A stretch of 64,000 nucleotides of DNA from Paenibacillus alkalitolerans (GCF_016482785.1 NZ_JAEMXM010000012.1:97423-161422); one strand, 5' to 3'; shown: positions 43,777 through 54,793, numbered from the stretch's first letter. A program made the numbers and translations. Notes: generated from the letters alone by a model not told the origin.

Positions 43777-43823
43777 AAAAAATCCTCCCAATGATTAGAT
43801 TAATTCTAATCCTTAGGAGGATT
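43777..43823 (-). terminator. Terminator on the minus strand, downstream of tRNA-Arg
   Basis: AATCCTCC (43781-43788) pairs with GGAGGATT (43816-43823), with a further GATTAGA/TCTAATC inside. On the minus strand the stem is followed by TTTTTT. It lies about 150 bp past the tRNA gene and could end its transcript. Confidence 0.7.
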
Positions 43824-43845
43824 GCTGCCCAGAAAGGCTTACTAT

Positions 43846-43873
43846 AATATGTAAATCGCGTCCCATAAGGGAT
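43846..43873. repeat. Partial duplicate of the tRNA-Arg 3' end and its downstream flank
   Basis: These 28 bp match 43962-43989 at 25 positions. The second copy covers the last part of the tRNA (CCA, acceptor 3' strand and T-stem edge) plus its flank. Between the copies lie two hairpins (CTCGGCAC/GTGCCGAG at about 43874-43893 and GAGAACCC/GGGTTCTC at about 43930-43948). Such a copy is typical of an old tRNA attachment site, but no integrase or element remains. Confidence 0.6.
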
Positions 43874-43971
43874 ACTCGGCACTCCGTGCCGAGACTGCGA
43901 AGCGGATACTGACGAAGCGGAAGCTCCGGAGAACCCATCGGGTTCTCATTCCCATATCGCAATATGTAAAT

Positions 43972-44048
<77 letters not shown>

Positions 44049-44211
44049 GGGTATATGCCAAGAACGGCGACCTAAAAATAATAACACATTCACCTTGCCG
44101 AACGCAAGAAGCGCGTGTACCTCAATTATTGGCAGCGCCCGTCCGGCAATTCGTATTATGCAGGAAAACCTGCTACAATAATAGGATATTTTTTGCCGGG
44201 GGGTTACCCTT

Positions 44212-45126
44212 ATGGACGGCGCCAAACAAGGAGAAGTCATCCTTTTTCCGAAGACGCTCGACTACTATCAAATACAATTGACTAAAATGTTGGAAGCGGA
44301 AGCATACGGCGATGCGATCAGGCTGCTGCGGTTTTTGCTTGATTGTAAAACAGGGGACGAGAGAACCGAGAACGAATGGTCCACATTGCTCGAATGGCTC
44401 CGCAACCAATTTCCCGATGCCGAAGCGGAAGCGGAACGGCACGAAACCGATGAAGCCGAAGTCGGAGAAGAAGAGCTGCTCCGCAGAACCGTTTCCGCCA
44501 AAAGCTCCAACGACCGCACGTATGCCAAGCGATTGCTGGACGCCATTCATCATTCTTCCCTGGATAAGCAATTGCTTGCGCTCGATCAGCTTGCTTATGT
44601 GGAGGATCCGGACATCGGACGGCAGCTGCTTCAGAAGCTCCAAGGAAACGCCTTGCACCCCTTTGTCGTGTTTAAATTGCTCCAGACGCTCTGCAAGCTC
44701 GGCGTTCAGGGTGAAGCGACATTCGGCAAGCTCGGCGAGATCGTTACCGTCGATATCGAAAAAACGCCGCTTAGCTCCGAATACTTTCCTCCGCCGTTGC
44801 CCGAGGTAAGCGAACGCGTGCAGCAGTTTGCCGAAGTGATCGACCCGACGCTTTCATATTTCGCGAACCAAACGTGGCGGGAATTTTTGGCATATTGCTA
44901 CGGTAACTCGCTGTACCGGGAATTGACGCATATGACGGAAGAAAGCGTTGACGTGTGGGCCGCGGCATTGCATTTGACCGTGACCGAAGCGATGTACGGG
45001 GAAGACGGAACAAGCAGCGAAGTTCTGGATATATATGGAATCACCGAAATGCTTGTCCCTCCTTGGGAACAAGCGTGCAAAGCATTGCGGAGATTCTTTC
45101 AGGAAGGCGGCGCAACTACCGTTTGA
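44212..45126 (+). CDS. Conserved-looking helical repeat protein upstream of tig, function unknown
   Basis: A 304-residue soluble protein, strongly helical and acidic in the middle (DAEAEAERHETDEAEVGEEE). Its helix-pair pattern suggests TPR- or HEAT-like repeats (LEAEAYGDAIRLLRFLL and DKQLLALDQLAYVEDPDIG). GGGGGG precedes the start. The tig promoter overlaps its stop codon. The position before trigger factor hints at a link to protein folding or ribosomes, but nothing in the sequence proves it. Confidence 0.75.
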   Translation: MDGAKQGEVILFPKTLDYYQIQLTKMLEAEAYGDAIRLLRFLLDCKTGDERTENEWSTLLEWLRNQFPDAEAEAERHETDEAEVGEEELLRRTVSAKSSNDRTYAKRLLDAIHHSSLDKQLLALDQLAYVEDPDIGRQLLQKLQGNALHPFVVFKLLQTLCKLGVQGEATFGKLGEIVTVDIEKTPLSSEYFPPPLPEVSERVQQFAEVIDPTLSYFANQTWREFLAYCYGNSLYRELTHMTEESVDVWAAALHLTVTEAMYGEDGTSSEVLDIYGITEMLVPPWEQACKALRRFFQEGGATTV

Positions 45127-45150
45127 AATGGACGGGTATTATGTTATAAT
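45123..45150 (+). promoter_or_regulatory. SigA-type promoter of tig
   Basis: TTGAAA (45123-45128), a 16-bp spacer and TATAAT (45145-45150) preceded by TG (extended -10). It lies about 42 bp before the tig start. The -35 box overlaps the stop codon of the upstream gene. Confidence 0.7.
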
Positions 45151-45191
45151 GGCATGGTTATAATGGGCGAATAGTTTGGAGGATGCATAGA

Positions 45192-46493
45192 ATGAAGGCA
45201 AGTTGGGAAAAAATAGAGAAAAATGTGGGCGTTCTCACCATCGAGGTCGAATCCGATCAGGTGAACGAAGCCATTAACAAAGCTTTTAAGAAGGTGGCCA
45301 ACCGCATTAACGTTCCGGGATTCCGGAAAGGCAAAGTGCCGCGGCAAATTTTTGAAGCGAAATTCGGCGTCGAGAGCTTGTATCAAGACGCAATCGATAT
45401 TATTTTGCCAGAAGCTTACACTTTTGCTTTGCAGGAAACCGGCATCGAGCCGATCGACCGTCCGGAGGTGGATATCGAGCAATTCGGCAAGAATCAATCG
45501 ATGAAACTAAAGGCGAAAGTGCAAGTGAAGCCTGAAGTGGAACTCGGCGAATATAAAGGCCTTGAAGTCGAACACAAAGAAGTGTCCGTTACCGCCGAAG
45601 AGATCGATGAGGAATTGAAACGTCTGCAAACCCGGCACGCGGAGCTTGTTCCCATTGAAGAAGGGGCCGCGGCTAACGGCGACATCGTCAGCATCGATTT
45701 TGAAGGCTTTGTGGACGGAGAACCGTTCGAAGGCGGCAAAGCCGAGAAATATTCGCTTGAGCTCGGTTCGAACAGCTTCATTCCCGGATTCGAGGATAGC
45801 GTGATCGGCATGTCGGTCGGCGAAGAGAAGGATATCGAAGTGACGTTCCCGGAAAGCTATCAAGCGGAAAACCTTGCCGGCAAGCCTGCCGTGTTCAAGG
45901 TGAAAGTGAACGAGATCAAACGGAAAAATCTTCCGGAGCTGGACGATGAGTTTGCGAAGGACGTCAGCGAATTCGATACGTTGGAAGAATTCAAATCCGA
46001 TATCGAGCAGCGGATCGCTAAGCGCAAAGAACGCGAAAACCGCATTCATATCGAACAAACCGTAATTGATAAGGCAGCCGCCAACGCGAAAGTCGAAGTT
46101 CCGAGCGTTATGGTGGAAAATCAATTGAACGAGATGGTTCAAGAGTTCGAAAGCCGTCTTCGCTCCCAAGGAATGAATTTGGAGATGTATTTCCAATTCT
46201 CGGGGCAAGACGAGAACGCGCTTAAAGAGCAAATGCAACCGGACGCGGAAAAGCGCGTACTGCACGCATTGGTACTTGAGTCCATTGCGAAAGCGGAAGG
46301 CTTGGAAGCGACGGACGAAGAGTTGGAGAAAGAATTGCAGGAGATGTCGGAGACTTACCGCCGTCCAGTGGATGAGCTTCGCCGCATTTTGGAATCGAAC
46401 GGCCGGCTTGACGACATCCGCAACGAGCTCTCGACAAAAAAAGCGGTCGACTTCCTTGTCGAACATAGCAAATCTGTGACTTCGGTTGCGTAA
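45192..46493 (+). CDS. tig: Trigger factor (ribosome-associated chaperone and peptidyl-prolyl isomerase)
   Basis: The three-domain chaperone at the ribosome exit tunnel. The N-terminal ribosome-binding domain holds the signature VPGFRKGKVPRQIFEAKFG (about residues 37-55). The FKBP-type isomerase domain is at about 150-240 (GDIVSIDFEGFVDGEPFEGG), and the helical C-terminal arm runs to 433. ATG 45192 follows TTTGGAGG; 45183 lies too near it. A SigA promoter and a terminator make it its own unit, as in B. subtilis. Confidence 0.97.
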   Translation: MKASWEKIEKNVGVLTIEVESDQVNEAINKAFKKVANRINVPGFRKGKVPRQIFEAKFGVESLYQDAIDIILPEAYTFALQETGIEPIDRPEVDIEQFGKNQSMKLKAKVQVKPEVELGEYKGLEVEHKEVSVTAEEIDEELKRLQTRHAELVPIEEGAAANGDIVSIDFEGFVDGEPFEGGKAEKYSLELGSNSFIPGFEDSVIGMSVGEEKDIEVTFPESYQAENLAGKPAVFKVKVNEIKRKNLPELDDEFAKDVSEFDTLEEFKSDIEQRIAKRKERENRIHIEQTVIDKAAANAKVEVPSVMVENQLNEMVQEFESRLRSQGMNLEMYFQFSGQDENALKEQMQPDAEKRVLHALVLESIAKAEGLEATDEELEKELQEMSETYRRPVDELRRILESNGRLDDIRNELSTKKAVDFLVEHSKSVTSVA

Positions 46494-46522
46494 ACTAAAT
46501 TATAACAACAATTAAACATGAA

Positions 46523-46566
46523 AGAGTGGGCACGTCACAGCTTTTACCTGCGTGCCCACTCTTTTA
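46523..46566 (+). terminator. Rho-independent terminator of tig
   Basis: A perfect 12-bp stem (46523-46534 with 46551-46562) followed by TTTT. Confidence 0.85.
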
Positions 46567-46681
46567 TAAGACGGGCAATTCTTAATGCCGTTAAGGTCAT
46601 TCTCGGGAATATGACATCGAACTTGGAAAATGCTAAACTAAATGTGTAACCCCACATTGCAAAGAAGCGAGGTTGGTAAAC

Positions 46682-47272
46682 ATGAGTTTGGTGCCTATTG
46701 TTGTGGAACAGACGAATCGCGGAGAGCGTTCGTATGATATCTACTCGCGCCTGTTGAAAGACCGCATCATCTTTTTGGGGAGCGCCATTGATGACGACGT
46801 AGCCAATCTCGTCATTGCGCAGCTGCTGTTCTTGGCTGCAGACGATTCCGAGAAAGACATTCATCTTTACATCAACTCTCCCGGCGGCTCGGTAACGGCC
46901 GGCATGGGAATATACGATACGATCCAGTACATTAAACCGGATGTGTCCAGCATCTGCGTCGGTATGGCGGCCAGCATGGGCTCCATTCTTCTTACCGCCG
47001 GCGCCAAGGGCAAGCGTTTCGCGCTTCCCAACAGCGAAGTGATGATTCACCAGCCGTTAGGCGGCGTGCGCGGCCAAGCGACCGACATAAAAATTCACGC
47101 CGATTGGATTATCAAAACTAAGCAAAAACTGAATAATATATATGTCAAGCATACCGGTCAGCCATACGAGAAAATCGAACGCGATACCGACCGGGATTTC
47201 TTTATGAGCGCGGAAGAGGCGCTCGAATACGGATTGATCGACAAGGTGATTTCACCCGTCGAATTGAAATAG
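46682..47272 (+). CDS. clpP: ATP-dependent Clp protease proteolytic subunit
   Basis: The serine-protease barrel that works with ClpX, encoded next to it. Catalytic Ser is in GMAASMGS (about residue 98), His in VMIHQPLGG (about 123), and Asp in [11 protein letters not shown] (about 172). [16 protein letters not shown] is the family signature. 196 residues, the normal size. The start at 46682 has GAGG upstream. In B. subtilis clpP is far from clpX, so the pairing here resembles most other bacteria. Confidence 0.97.
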   Translation: MSLVPIVVEQTNRGERSYDIYSRLLKDRIIFLGSAIDDDVANLVIAQLLFLAADDSEKDIHLYINSPGGSVTAGMGIYDTIQYIKPDVSSICVGMAASMGSILLTAGAKGKRFALPNSEVMIHQPLGGVRGQATDIKIHADWIIKTKQKLNNIYVKHTGQPYEKIERDTDRDFFMSAEEALEYGLIDKVISPVELK

Positions 47273-47284
47273 GGAGGGAAGTCC

Positions 47285-48547
47285 ATGTTTAAATTTAATG
47301 AAGAAAAAGGCCAACTCAAATGTTCTTTCTGCGGCAAGATGCAGGATCAAGTGCGAAAATTGGTAGCCGGCCCCGGCGTATATATATGCGACGAGTGCAT
47401 CGAACTTTGCACTGAAATCGTTGAAGAAGAATTGGGGAACGATGAGGAGCTGGATCTGAAAGACGTTCCCAAGCCTCAAGAAATTCGCGAAATTTTGGAC
47501 CAGTACGTCATCGGTCAGGATCAAGCGAAGAAGTCGCTTGCGGTAGCGGTTTACAACCATTACAAGCGAATCAACTCCCAGAGCAAGAATGACGAAGTCG
47601 AGTTGACGAAGAGCAACATTATGCTGGTAGGTCCGACGGGAAGCGGCAAAACGCTGCTTGCCCAGACGCTTGCGAAAATTTTGAACGTCCCGTTCGCCAT
47701 TGCGGACGCGACGTCTTTAACTGAGGCCGGCTATGTCGGTGAAGACGTTGAAAATATTTTGCTGAAATTAATTCAAGCGGCCGATTACGATGTGGAAAAA
47801 GCCGAGCGAGGCATTATTTACATCGACGAAATCGACAAAGTGGCGAGGAAGTCCGAAAATCCGTCGATTACGCGCGACGTTTCCGGAGAAGGCGTTCAAC
47901 AGGCGCTTCTGAAAATATTGGAGGGGACTGTAGCTTCCGTTCCTCCGCAAGGCGGAAGAAAGCATCCTCATCAAGAATTTATCCAAATCGACACGACGAA
48001 CATTCTGTTCATTTGCGGCGGCGCATTTGACGGCTTGGAACAAATCATCAAGCGCAGAATCGGGAAGAAAGTGATCGGTTTCGGCTCCGACGGCGGCAAG
48101 GTCGACTTGAAGGCCGGAGAATATTTGTCTTTAGTGCTTCCGGAAGATTTGTTGAAGTACGGCTTAATTCCGGAATTCGTCGGCCGCTTGCCGGTGATCA
48201 CTTCACTCGAGCCGCTTGATGAGAACGCGCTTGTCCGGATTTTGTCCGAACCGAAGAACGCGCTTGTCAAGCAATACCAGAAATTGCTTGAGATGGACGA
48301 CGTTCAGCTTGAATTTGAATCCGGCGCGCTCGAAGCGATTGCCAGCGAAGCGATCAAGCGGAACACCGGCGCACGCGGTCTCCGCGCGATCATTGAAAGC
48401 ATTATGCTGGATGTGATGTATGACGTTCCGTCCCGTACCGACATCAACCACTGCCTCGTCACCAGAGAGGCCGTCCAAAACAAGATCGCGCCGACGCTCA
48501 CCAGCGTGAAGCTCGATAAGAAAAGCAAAAAAGAAGAAAGCGCGTAA
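47285..48547 (+). CDS. clpX: ATP-dependent Clp protease ATP-binding subunit ClpX
   Basis: A AAA+ unfoldase that feeds ClpP. The N-terminal zinc-binding domain has [11 protein letters not shown] and CDECIELC (residues 14-42). Walker A is [12 protein letters not shown] (about 117), Walker [10 protein letters not shown], the pore/IGF loop [12 protein letters not shown], and sensor 2 [12 protein letters not shown]. 420 residues, standard. It starts 12 bp after clpP with GGGAGG; the two are one operon and ispG follows at 23 bp. Confidence 0.97.
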   Translation: MFKFNEEKGQLKCSFCGKMQDQVRKLVAGPGVYICDECIELCTEIVEEELGNDEELDLKDVPKPQEIREILDQYVIGQDQAKKSLAVAVYNHYKRINSQSKNDEVELTKSNIMLVGPTGSGKTLLAQTLAKILNVPFAIADATSLTEAGYVGEDVENILLKLIQAADYDVEKAERGIIYIDEIDKVARKSENPSITRDVSGEGVQQALLKILEGTVASVPPQGGRKHPHQEFIQIDTTNILFICGGAFDGLEQIIKRRIGKKVIGFGSDGGKVDLKAGEYLSLVLPEDLLKYGLIPEFVGRLPVITSLEPLDENALVRILSEPKNALVKQYQKLLEMDDVQLEFESGALEAIASEAIKRNTGARGLRAIIESIMLDVMYDVPSRTDINHCLVTREAVQNKIAPTLTSVKLDKKSKKEESA

Positions 48548-48570
48548 CGTCCTTTCAGGGGGAGAAGCGG

Positions 48571-49680
48571 ATGTACCATCGCAAGGATACGCGTCCGGTC
48601 AAGGTCGGAGACTTGACCATCGGGGGAAACGACGAAGTCATCATCCAGAGCATGTGCACGACGAAGACGGCGGATGTCAAGGCAACGGTGGCGGAGATCC
48701 ACCGTCTCGAAGAGGCCGGTTGTCAAATTGTGCGCGTGACCGTCAACAATAACGAAGCGGCCGATGCGATTCGCGAAATCAAACGGCAAATTTCGATACC
48801 GCTTGTCGCGGATATCCATTTCGACCATCGGCTTGCGTTGAAAGCGATCGAGAACGGTATCGATAAAGTGAGGATCAATCCGGGAAACATCGGCCGGAAG
48901 GAAAAAGTCGAGGCTGTCGTCAAGGCATGCAAGGAACGGGGCATCCCGATCCGAATCGGTGTCAACGCCGGCTCGCTGGAGAAGCATTTGCTCGATAAAT
49001 ACGGCTATCCCACGCCGGAGGCGATGGTGGAAAGCGCCTTGTTCCACATAGGCATCTTGGAGGAACTCGATTTCCAAGACATCATCGTGTCCCTTAAAGC
49101 GTCGGATGTGCCGATGGCGATTGCGGCGTATATGAAAGCTGCCGCCGTCATCCCATATCCGCTGCATCTTGGCATAACGGAAGCGGGCACGTTGTTTTCC
49201 GGAACGGTGAAGAGCTCCGCCGGTCTCGGCGTATTGCTTCATGCCGGTATCGGCTCCACAATTCGGATCAGCTTGAGCGCCGATCCGGTGGAAGAGGTGA
49301 AGGTGGCGCGCGAGCTGCTGAAGTCTTTCGGTTTGATTTCCAACGCCGCAACCTTGGTGTCTTGTCCGACATGCGGCCGGCTGGACATCGATTTGTTCGC
49401 CGTGGCCAACGAAGTGGAAGCCTACTTGGAGAAAGTCAAAGTGCCGATTAAAGTTTCCGTCTTAGGCTGCGCGGTGAACGGCCCCGGCGAAGCGAGAGAG
49501 GCCGATATCGGCATCGCGGGAGCCCGGGGCGAGGGGATGTTGTTCCGGTACGGGGAAATGATCCGCAAAGTGCCGGAAAGCGACCTTGTTTCCGAGCTAA
49601 AGAAGGAAATCGATCATATCGTTGAAGAATATAACCGAACAGGCGTCATACCGGGACGGAAACACGGTTCCGGCGTATAG
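48571..49680 (+). CDS. ispG: 4-hydroxy-3-methylbut-2-enyl diphosphate synthase (flavodoxin)
   Basis: The iron-sulfur enzyme of the non-mevalonate isoprenoid pathway. A TIM barrel ([19 protein letters not shown] and [16 protein letters not shown]) and the 4Fe-4S domain with Cys in SCPTCGR and [19 protein letters not shown]. 369 residues, the short bacterial form. GGGGAG precedes the start. Its place between clpX and lonB is unlike B. subtilis. A terminator separates it from lonB. Confidence 0.95.
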   Translation: MYHRKDTRPVKVGDLTIGGNDEVIIQSMCTTKTADVKATVAEIHRLEEAGCQIVRVTVNNNEAADAIREIKRQISIPLVADIHFDHRLALKAIENGIDKVRINPGNIGRKEKVEAVVKACKERGIPIRIGVNAGSLEKHLLDKYGYPTPEAMVESALFHIGILEELDFQDIIVSLKASDVPMAIAAYMKAAAVIPYPLHLGITEAGTLFSGTVKSSAGLGVLLHAGIGSTIRISLSADPVEEVKVARELLKSFGLISNAATLVSCPTCGRLDIDLFAVANEVEAYLEKVKVPIKVSVLGCAVNGPGEAREADIGIAGARGEGMLFRYGEMIRKVPESDLVSELKKEIDHIVEEYNRTGVIPGRKHGSGV

Positions 49681-49689
49681 CGAGAGCGG

Positions 49690-49724
49690 CACCGCTTCCT
49701 TATTGAGGAAGCGGTGTTTTTTTT
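49690..49724 (+). terminator. Rho-independent terminator of the clpP-clpX-ispG operon
   Basis: An 11-bp stem (49690-49700 with 49706-49716) and eight T residues. Confidence 0.88.
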
Positions 49725-49815
49725 GTTTCTTTAGTCGGATTTTACCGGATGAAGGGCCTGTGTAGAGGCAATACTGAAATGTATTAGGGGATGAAATGAC
49801 AGGAGGGTACAGTGA

Positions 49816-51528
49816 ATGACTTTGAGTCTTGTACTTATGTTGGTTCAAGTGTTTTTTGCCGTTGTTATCGGCTTATACTTCTGGAATATGCTTCGCAATC
49901 AACAAACGAATAAAGTAGCCGTCGACCGGGAATCCAAGAAGGAAATGGAGAAGCTGCGCAAACTCCGCTCCATATCGCTCACCAAGCCGTTAGCGGAGAA
50001 AACGCGGCCGACAACGATGAACGAAATAGTCGGGCAAAAGGAAGGCATACGGGCGCTAAAAGCGGCGTTGTGCGGCCCGAATCCTCAGCATGTTATCATT
50101 TACGGACCACCGGGAGTCGGCAAAACCGCCGCCGCACGCGTGGTGCTGGAAGAAGCGAAGAAGAACGCGGATTCGCCGTTTCGGCAAGAAGCGAAGTTTA
50201 CCGAGATTGACGCAACGACCGCCCGCTTCGATGAGCGGGGAATCGCGGATCCGTTGATCGGTTCCGTACACGACCCCATATACCAAGGGGCAGGGGCGAT
50301 GGGTGTGGCGGGCATACCTCAGCCGAAGCCCGGCGCCGTAAGCAAAGCGCACGGAGGATTATTGTTTATCGACGAGATCGGAGAGCTGCACCCGATTCAG
50401 ATGAATAAATTACTGAAAGTGCTCGAAGACCGGAAGGTGTTTTTGGAGAGCGCGTACTACAACTCGGAGGACACCCATATCCCGAGTTATATTCACGATA
50501 TTTTTCAAAACGGTCTGCCCGCCGATTTTCGCTTGGTAGGCGCAACGACACGGACGCCTCAAGAGCTGCCGCCCGCGCTTCGTTCACGCTGCATGGAAAT
50601 TTTTTTCCGGCCGCTGCTTCCCGATGAGATCGGCCAGATTGCGGAAAATGCGATGTCCAAGGTCGGGCTCGAGCCTAATGCGCAAGCGGTTGAAGTGGTG
50701 AAGAAGTATGCAACGAACGGCCGGGAAGCGGTCAATATCGTCCAGCTTGCGGCAGGCGTAGCGATGACGGAAAAGCGCAATGAAATAACGGCTGCCGATG
50801 TGGAGTGGGTTGTGAGCAGCAGCCAAATGTCGCCGCGGCCCGAAAAGAAGATTCCCGCCGAGCCGGGCGTCGGATTGGTCAACGGTTTGGCCGTGTACGG
50901 ACCGAATATGGGGACGCTTCTTGAAATAGAGGTGACATCGATCGCTGCGGAGCGCCCCGGAGCAGGCAAGCTGATTATTACGGGGGTAGTCGACGAAGAG
51001 GAACTGGGAGGCGGCACGAAGACGCTGCGCCGTAAAAGCATGGCCCGCGGCTCCGTTGAGAACGTCTTGACTGTGCTGCGCAGATTCGGATTGGCGCCGC
51101 AAGATTATGATCTGCACGTAAATTTCCCTGGCGGTGTACCGATTGACGGGCCTTCTGCCGGCGTGGCGATGGCGACGGCGGTAACTTCGTCGATATTGAA
51201 CGTACCTGTGGACAACAAGATCGCTATGACGGGGGAGGTCAGCATTCACGGCAAAGTGAAGCCGGTAGGCGGGACGGTGGCGAAAGTGGAAGCGGCGTTC
51301 CAAGCCGGCGCTACGAAAGTGTTTATCCCGAAAGAAAACTGGAACGCGCTGTTTGAAAATTTGCAAGGAGGTCTTCAGGTCGTCCCGGTCGACCATATCG
51401 ACGAGCTGTTCGGCGAGCTGTTCGGCATTCGCCGCGAGCATTTCGCGGAAATTGTGCCAAGCTTGCCGGGGGAAACGGCGCACGCTCCGGCCGTATCGAT
51501 TCTTCATGCGGATGGCAAGCCCGAATAA
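49816..51528 (+). CDS. lonB: Membrane-anchored ATP-dependent protease LonB
   Basis: A Lon-type protease used in sporulation (forespore, SigF-dependent in B. subtilis). An N-terminal membrane helix (residues 4-26), a AAA+ domain with Walker [12 protein letters not shown] (about 97) and Walker B LLFIDEIG. The C-terminal S16 peptidase domain has Ser in IDGPSAGVAMA (about 448) and Lys in GTVAKVEAAFQAGATKV (about 491). No large N-terminal Lon domain, which separates it from LonA. 570 residues. It has its own transcript region, after a terminator. Confidence 0.95.
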   Translation: MTLSLVLMLVQVFFAVVIGLYFWNMLRNQQTNKVAVDRESKKEMEKLRKLRSISLTKPLAEKTRPTTMNEIVGQKEGIRALKAALCGPNPQHVIIYGPPGVGKTAAARVVLEEAKKNADSPFRQEAKFTEIDATTARFDERGIADPLIGSVHDPIYQGAGAMGVAGIPQPKPGAVSKAHGGLLFIDEIGELHPIQMNKLLKVLEDRKVFLESAYYNSEDTHIPSYIHDIFQNGLPADFRLVGATTRTPQELPPALRSRCMEIFFRPLLPDEIGQIAENAMSKVGLEPNAQAVEVVKKYATNGREAVNIVQLAAGVAMTEKRNEITAADVEWVVSSSQMSPRPEKKIPAEPGVGLVNGLAVYGPNMGTLLEIEVTSIAAERPGAGKLIITGVVDEEELGGGTKTLRRKSMARGSVENVLTVLRRFGLAPQDYDLHVNFPGGVPIDGPSAGVAMATAVTSSILNVPVDNKIAMTGEVSIHGKVKPVGGTVAKVEAAFQAGATKVFIPKENWNALFENLQGGLQVVPVDHIDELFGELFGIRREHFAEIVPSLPGETAHAPAVSILHADGKPE

Positions 51529-51618
51529 ATGGTCATGCTCCATTGGTGTTTTACAACCAACTTTGATAGAATGAAATACAGCCATTTTTAGTGAAGAGTT
51601 CTCTGGAGGTGCCACAGG

Positions 51619-53943
51619 ATGGGCTTGAACAAACCGAAAGGACGGCGCCTGCCGCTGCTGCCTTTACGGGGGCTCTTAGTGTATCCGAGCATGGTGCTCC
51701 ATCTGGACGTGGGGCGAGAAAAATCGGTCAAAGCTTTGGAAAAGGCGATGGTCGAAGACAACATGATCCTGCTCTGTACACAGTCGGAAATCAATATCGA
51801 AGAACCGACTCAGGACGATATTTACCGGATCGGAACCATATCCCGAGTCCGCCAAATGCTGAAGCTGCCCAACGGCACGATACGCGTATTGGTGGAGGGC
51901 GTCATGCGCGCCGAAATCACCGAATATGTACCGAATACGGAATATTACGAAGTTATGGTCCGCGAGCTGCCGGAAAGAGAACTGGATGATCCCGAGATCG
52001 ACGCGCTCATGCGCACGGTGCTCAACCAGTTTGAACATTATATCAATTTATCGAAGAAAGTGACCCCGGAAACGTTGGCCGCAGTGTCCGACATCGACGA
52101 ACCGGGGCGCCTTGCGGATGTAATCTGCAGCCACTTGTCGTTAAAAATTAGAGACAAGCAAGACATTCTGGAAACGATCGACGTCCGCTCGCGATTGGAG
52201 AAGCTTCTCGAGTTTCTCAACAATGAACGCGAGGTGCTCGAACTCGAGCGCAAGATCAGCCAGCGTGTCAAGAAGCAGATGGAGAAGACGCAGAAGGAAT
52301 ATTACCTCCGCGAGCAGATGAAAGCCATCCAAAAAGAGTTAGGCGATAAGGAAGGCCGCGCCGGAGAGGCGGACGAACTACGCGCTCAATTGAAAGAGGC
52401 GAACGTCCCCGAGAAAGTGGCGGAGAAAGTTGAGAAGGAAATAGAACGGCTGGAGAAGATGCCGGCTACTTCTGCAGAAGGCAGCGTCATTCGCACTTAT
52501 GTCGATTGGTTATTGTCTCTCCCATGGACCAAGCAAACGGAAGACGATTTGGACCTTGCCAGAGCGGAGGAAATATTGAACGCGGAACATTACGGTTTGG
52601 AAAAACCGAAGGAACGCGTGCTGGAATATTTGGCGGTCCAACAACTAGTGAAGAAGCTCAAGGGGCCGATCCTTTGCTTCGCCGGTCCTCCCGGTGTCGG
52701 CAAGACGTCGCTTGCCAAATCGATCGCCAAATCGCTTGGACGCGAATTCGTTCGCGCCTCTCTTGGAGGCGTGCGCGACGAAGCGGAAATCCGCGGCCAT
52801 CGCCGGACCTATGTGGGTGCGATGCCGGGACGAATCGTGCAAGGGCTGAAGAACGCCGGCACAAACAATCCGGTGTTTCTATTGGACGAGATCGACAAGA
52901 TGGCCATGGATTTTCGCGGAGATCCGGCGTCCGCTTTGCTGGAAGTGCTTGATCCGGAACAAAACAATACGTTCAGCGACCATTACATCGAGGTGCCGTT
53001 CGACTTGTCGAAAGTCATGTTCATAACGACCGCCAATGCGCTTCACAACATTCCAAGACCGCTGTTGGACCGTATGGAAGTGCTTTATATTCCGGGGTAC
53101 ACCGAATTGGAAAAACTGCACATTGCGGAGAATCACTTATTGCCTAAACAAAAGCAGGAGCACGGCCTGGACGCCGAGCGGCTTCAGTTGGATTCCGAGG
53201 CGCTGCTTAAAGTGATTCGCGAATATACGCGGGAGTCCGGCGTGCGCAATCTCGAACAGCAGTTGGCGTCGTTGTGCCGCAAAGCGGCCAAGGCAGTCGT
53301 GGCCGAGCCCGAAAGCATCGTGAAGATTACTTCTGATAACGTGCCCGAGTATTTGGGCCCCGCCAAGTTCCGGTACGGGATGGCGGAAGAAGAAGATCAA
53401 GTAGGCGTCGTATGCGGTCTTGCTTGGACCGAGGTCGGCGGGGACACGCTGTTGATCGAAGTGACGGTCTTGCCGGGCACCGGCAAGCTCACGCTTACCG
53501 GCAAGCTGGGAGACGTGATGAAGGAGTCGGCTCAAGCCGCTTTCAGCTACGCGCGTTCCCGTGCGGCGGAGCTCAACATTCCGGAGGACTTCCACGAGAA
53601 GAACGATATTCATATTCACATTCCGGAAGGAGCCATCCCTAAGGACGGACCTTCGGCTGGCATCACGATCGCAACCGCACTTATTTCAGCGTTGACGGAG
53701 CAGCGGGTAAACCGTGAAGTGGCGATGACGGGTGAAATAACGCTGAGGGGACGTGTGCTGCCGATCGGCGGATTGAAGGAGAAGGCGCTTGCCGCGCACC
53801 GCGCGGGCATAAAGAAGATCCTTTTCCCTCAGGACAATGAGAAGGATTTGCGGGAAATACCCGACAGCGTGAAGGAAGACGTCACATTCGTGCCGGTGTC
53901 GCATATGGACGCAGTTCTGGAACATGCTTTGGCCGATTCGTAA
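51619..53943 (+). CDS. lon: ATP-dependent protease Lon (LonA)
   Basis: The general stress and quality-control protease. LON substrate-binding domain (residues about 10-200), coiled coil ([19 protein letters not shown]), AAA+ with Walker [16 protein letters not shown] (about 356) and LDEIDKM. S16 domain with Ser in [13 protein letters not shown] (about 678) and Lys in [14 protein letters not shown] (about 721). 774 residues, exactly typical. GGAGGTG before the start. Last before engB, as in B. subtilis lonB-lonA-ysxC. Confidence 0.97.
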   Translation: MGLNKPKGRRLPLLPLRGLLVYPSMVLHLDVGREKSVKALEKAMVEDNMILLCTQSEINIEEPTQDDIYRIGTISRVRQMLKLPNGTIRVLVEGVMRAEITEYVPNTEYYEVMVRELPERELDDPEIDALMRTVLNQFEHYINLSKKVTPETLAAVSDIDEPGRLADVICSHLSLKIRDKQDILETIDVRSRLEKLLEFLNNEREVLELERKISQRVKKQMEKTQKEYYLREQMKAIQKELGDKEGRAGEADELRAQLKEANVPEKVAEKVEKEIERLEKMPATSAEGSVIRTYVDWLLSLPWTKQTEDDLDLARAEEILNAEHYGLEKPKERVLEYLAVQQLVKKLKGPILCFAGPPGVGKTSLAKSIAKSLGREFVRASLGGVRDEAEIRGHRRTYVGAMPGRIVQGLKNAGTNNPVFLLDEIDKMAMDFRGDPASALLEVLDPEQNNTFSDHYIEVPFDLSKVMFITTANALHNIPRPLLDRMEVLYIPGYTELEKLHIAENHLLPKQKQEHGLDAERLQLDSEALLKVIREYTRESGVRNLEQQLASLCRKAAKAVVAEPESIVKITSDNVPEYLGPAKFRYGMAEEEDQVGVVCGLAWTEVGGDTLLIEVTVLPGTGKLTLTGKLGDVMKESAQAAFSYARSRAAELNIPEDFHEKNDIHIHIPEGAIPKDGPSAGITIATALISALTEQRVNREVAMTGEITLRGRVLPIGGLKEKALAAHRAGIKKILFPQDNEKDLREIPDSVKEDVTFVPVSHMDAVLEHALADS

Positions 53944-53984
53944 ACGTAACGGAGATTAACCCCGAAAGGGCGGTTGTAATACCG

Positions 53985-54578
53985 ATGAAAATTTTGCAAG
54001 CCGAATTTGTCATAAGCGCGGTCAAACCGAATCAATATCCCGAGGACGCCTTGCCGGAAATCGCTCTGGCAGGGCGTTCCAATGTCGGCAAATCTTCGCT
54101 GATCAACCGGCTGATCAACCGTAAAAATTTGGCGAGGACAAGCTCCCAACCCGGAAAAACGCAAACGTTAAACTACTATCGAATTAACGAAGCGATGTAT
54201 TTTGTGGATTTACCGGGTTACGGATTTGCCAAAGTTTCGAAGGAAACCCGGAAACAATGGGGAAACATGATCGAAAGCTATTTGACGAAACGGGATACGC
54301 TCCGGGCGGTCCTGCACCTGATTGATCTGCGCCACCCGCCGACCGCCGACGATGTTACGATGTACGAATGGCTTGTCCACTACGGATTGCCCGTGTGCGT
54401 CGTTGCCACGAAAGCCGATAAAATACCGAAAGGCAAACGGGCGAGCCATGCCAAAACGGTCAAAGAGCGCTTGAATATGAGACAAGGGGATCCGCTTGTC
54501 ATATTCTCCTCGGAAGACGGAACGGGTAAAGATGAATTGTGGGGAGTCATACAATCCTTCCTCTCAAACGAAGAATAA
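53985..54578 (+). CDS. engB: Ribosome biogenesis GTPase EngB (YsxC/YihA)
   Basis: An essential GTPase needed for late 50S assembly. 197 residues with G1 [16 protein letters not shown] (about residues 28-43), G2 [17 protein letters not shown]3 [12 protein letters not shown]4 [11 protein letters not shown] and G5 SSEDGTG. It follows lon by 41 bp, the usual neighbour. The ribosome site (GAAAGGGCGG) is moderate. B. subtilis has hemA next; here two further genes and speD intervene. Confidence 0.96.
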   Translation: MKILQAEFVISAVKPNQYPEDALPEIALAGRSNVGKSSLINRLINRKNLARTSSQPGKTQTLNYYRINEAMYFVDLPGYGFAKVSKETRKQWGNMIESYLTKRDTLRAVLHLIDLRHPPTADDVTMYEWLVHYGLPVCVVATKADKIPKGKRASHAKTVKERLNMRQGDPLVIFSSEDGTGKDELWGVIQSFLSNEE

Positions 54579-54676
54579 CGTTAAACACTATAGGGAACCC
54601 CCAAACTCCGTGCAGGAAACAGAGGATTGGTCGGGTATTGCCGCTCTCCCTCCGGTTAATTGCGAAATATTGTAGT

Positions 54677-54713
54677 TTTTGCCCGAAAATCAATGAATCG
54701 GCTGCGGGCAAAA
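54677..54713. promoter_or_regulatory. Inverted repeat before the 195-residue unknown gene
   Basis: TTTTGCCCG (54677-54685) and CGGGCAAAA (54705-54713) are perfect 9-bp arms 19 bp apart. A TATAAT box follows at 54730-54735, so the right arm lies where a -35 would be. It could be an operator or RNA hairpin. Confidence 0.5.
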
Positions 54714-54793
54714 GGTATACGGTTTGTTGTATAATGGTTATGGGACCGAAACTTGTGTTTCCTAACCTTAACGAATTGAGGGAGATTTCTTTT

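Noticed and set aside
45507..46466. 319-codon open frame on the minus strand
   Set aside because: Antisense to trigger factor, Phe/His-rich shadow with no start signal.
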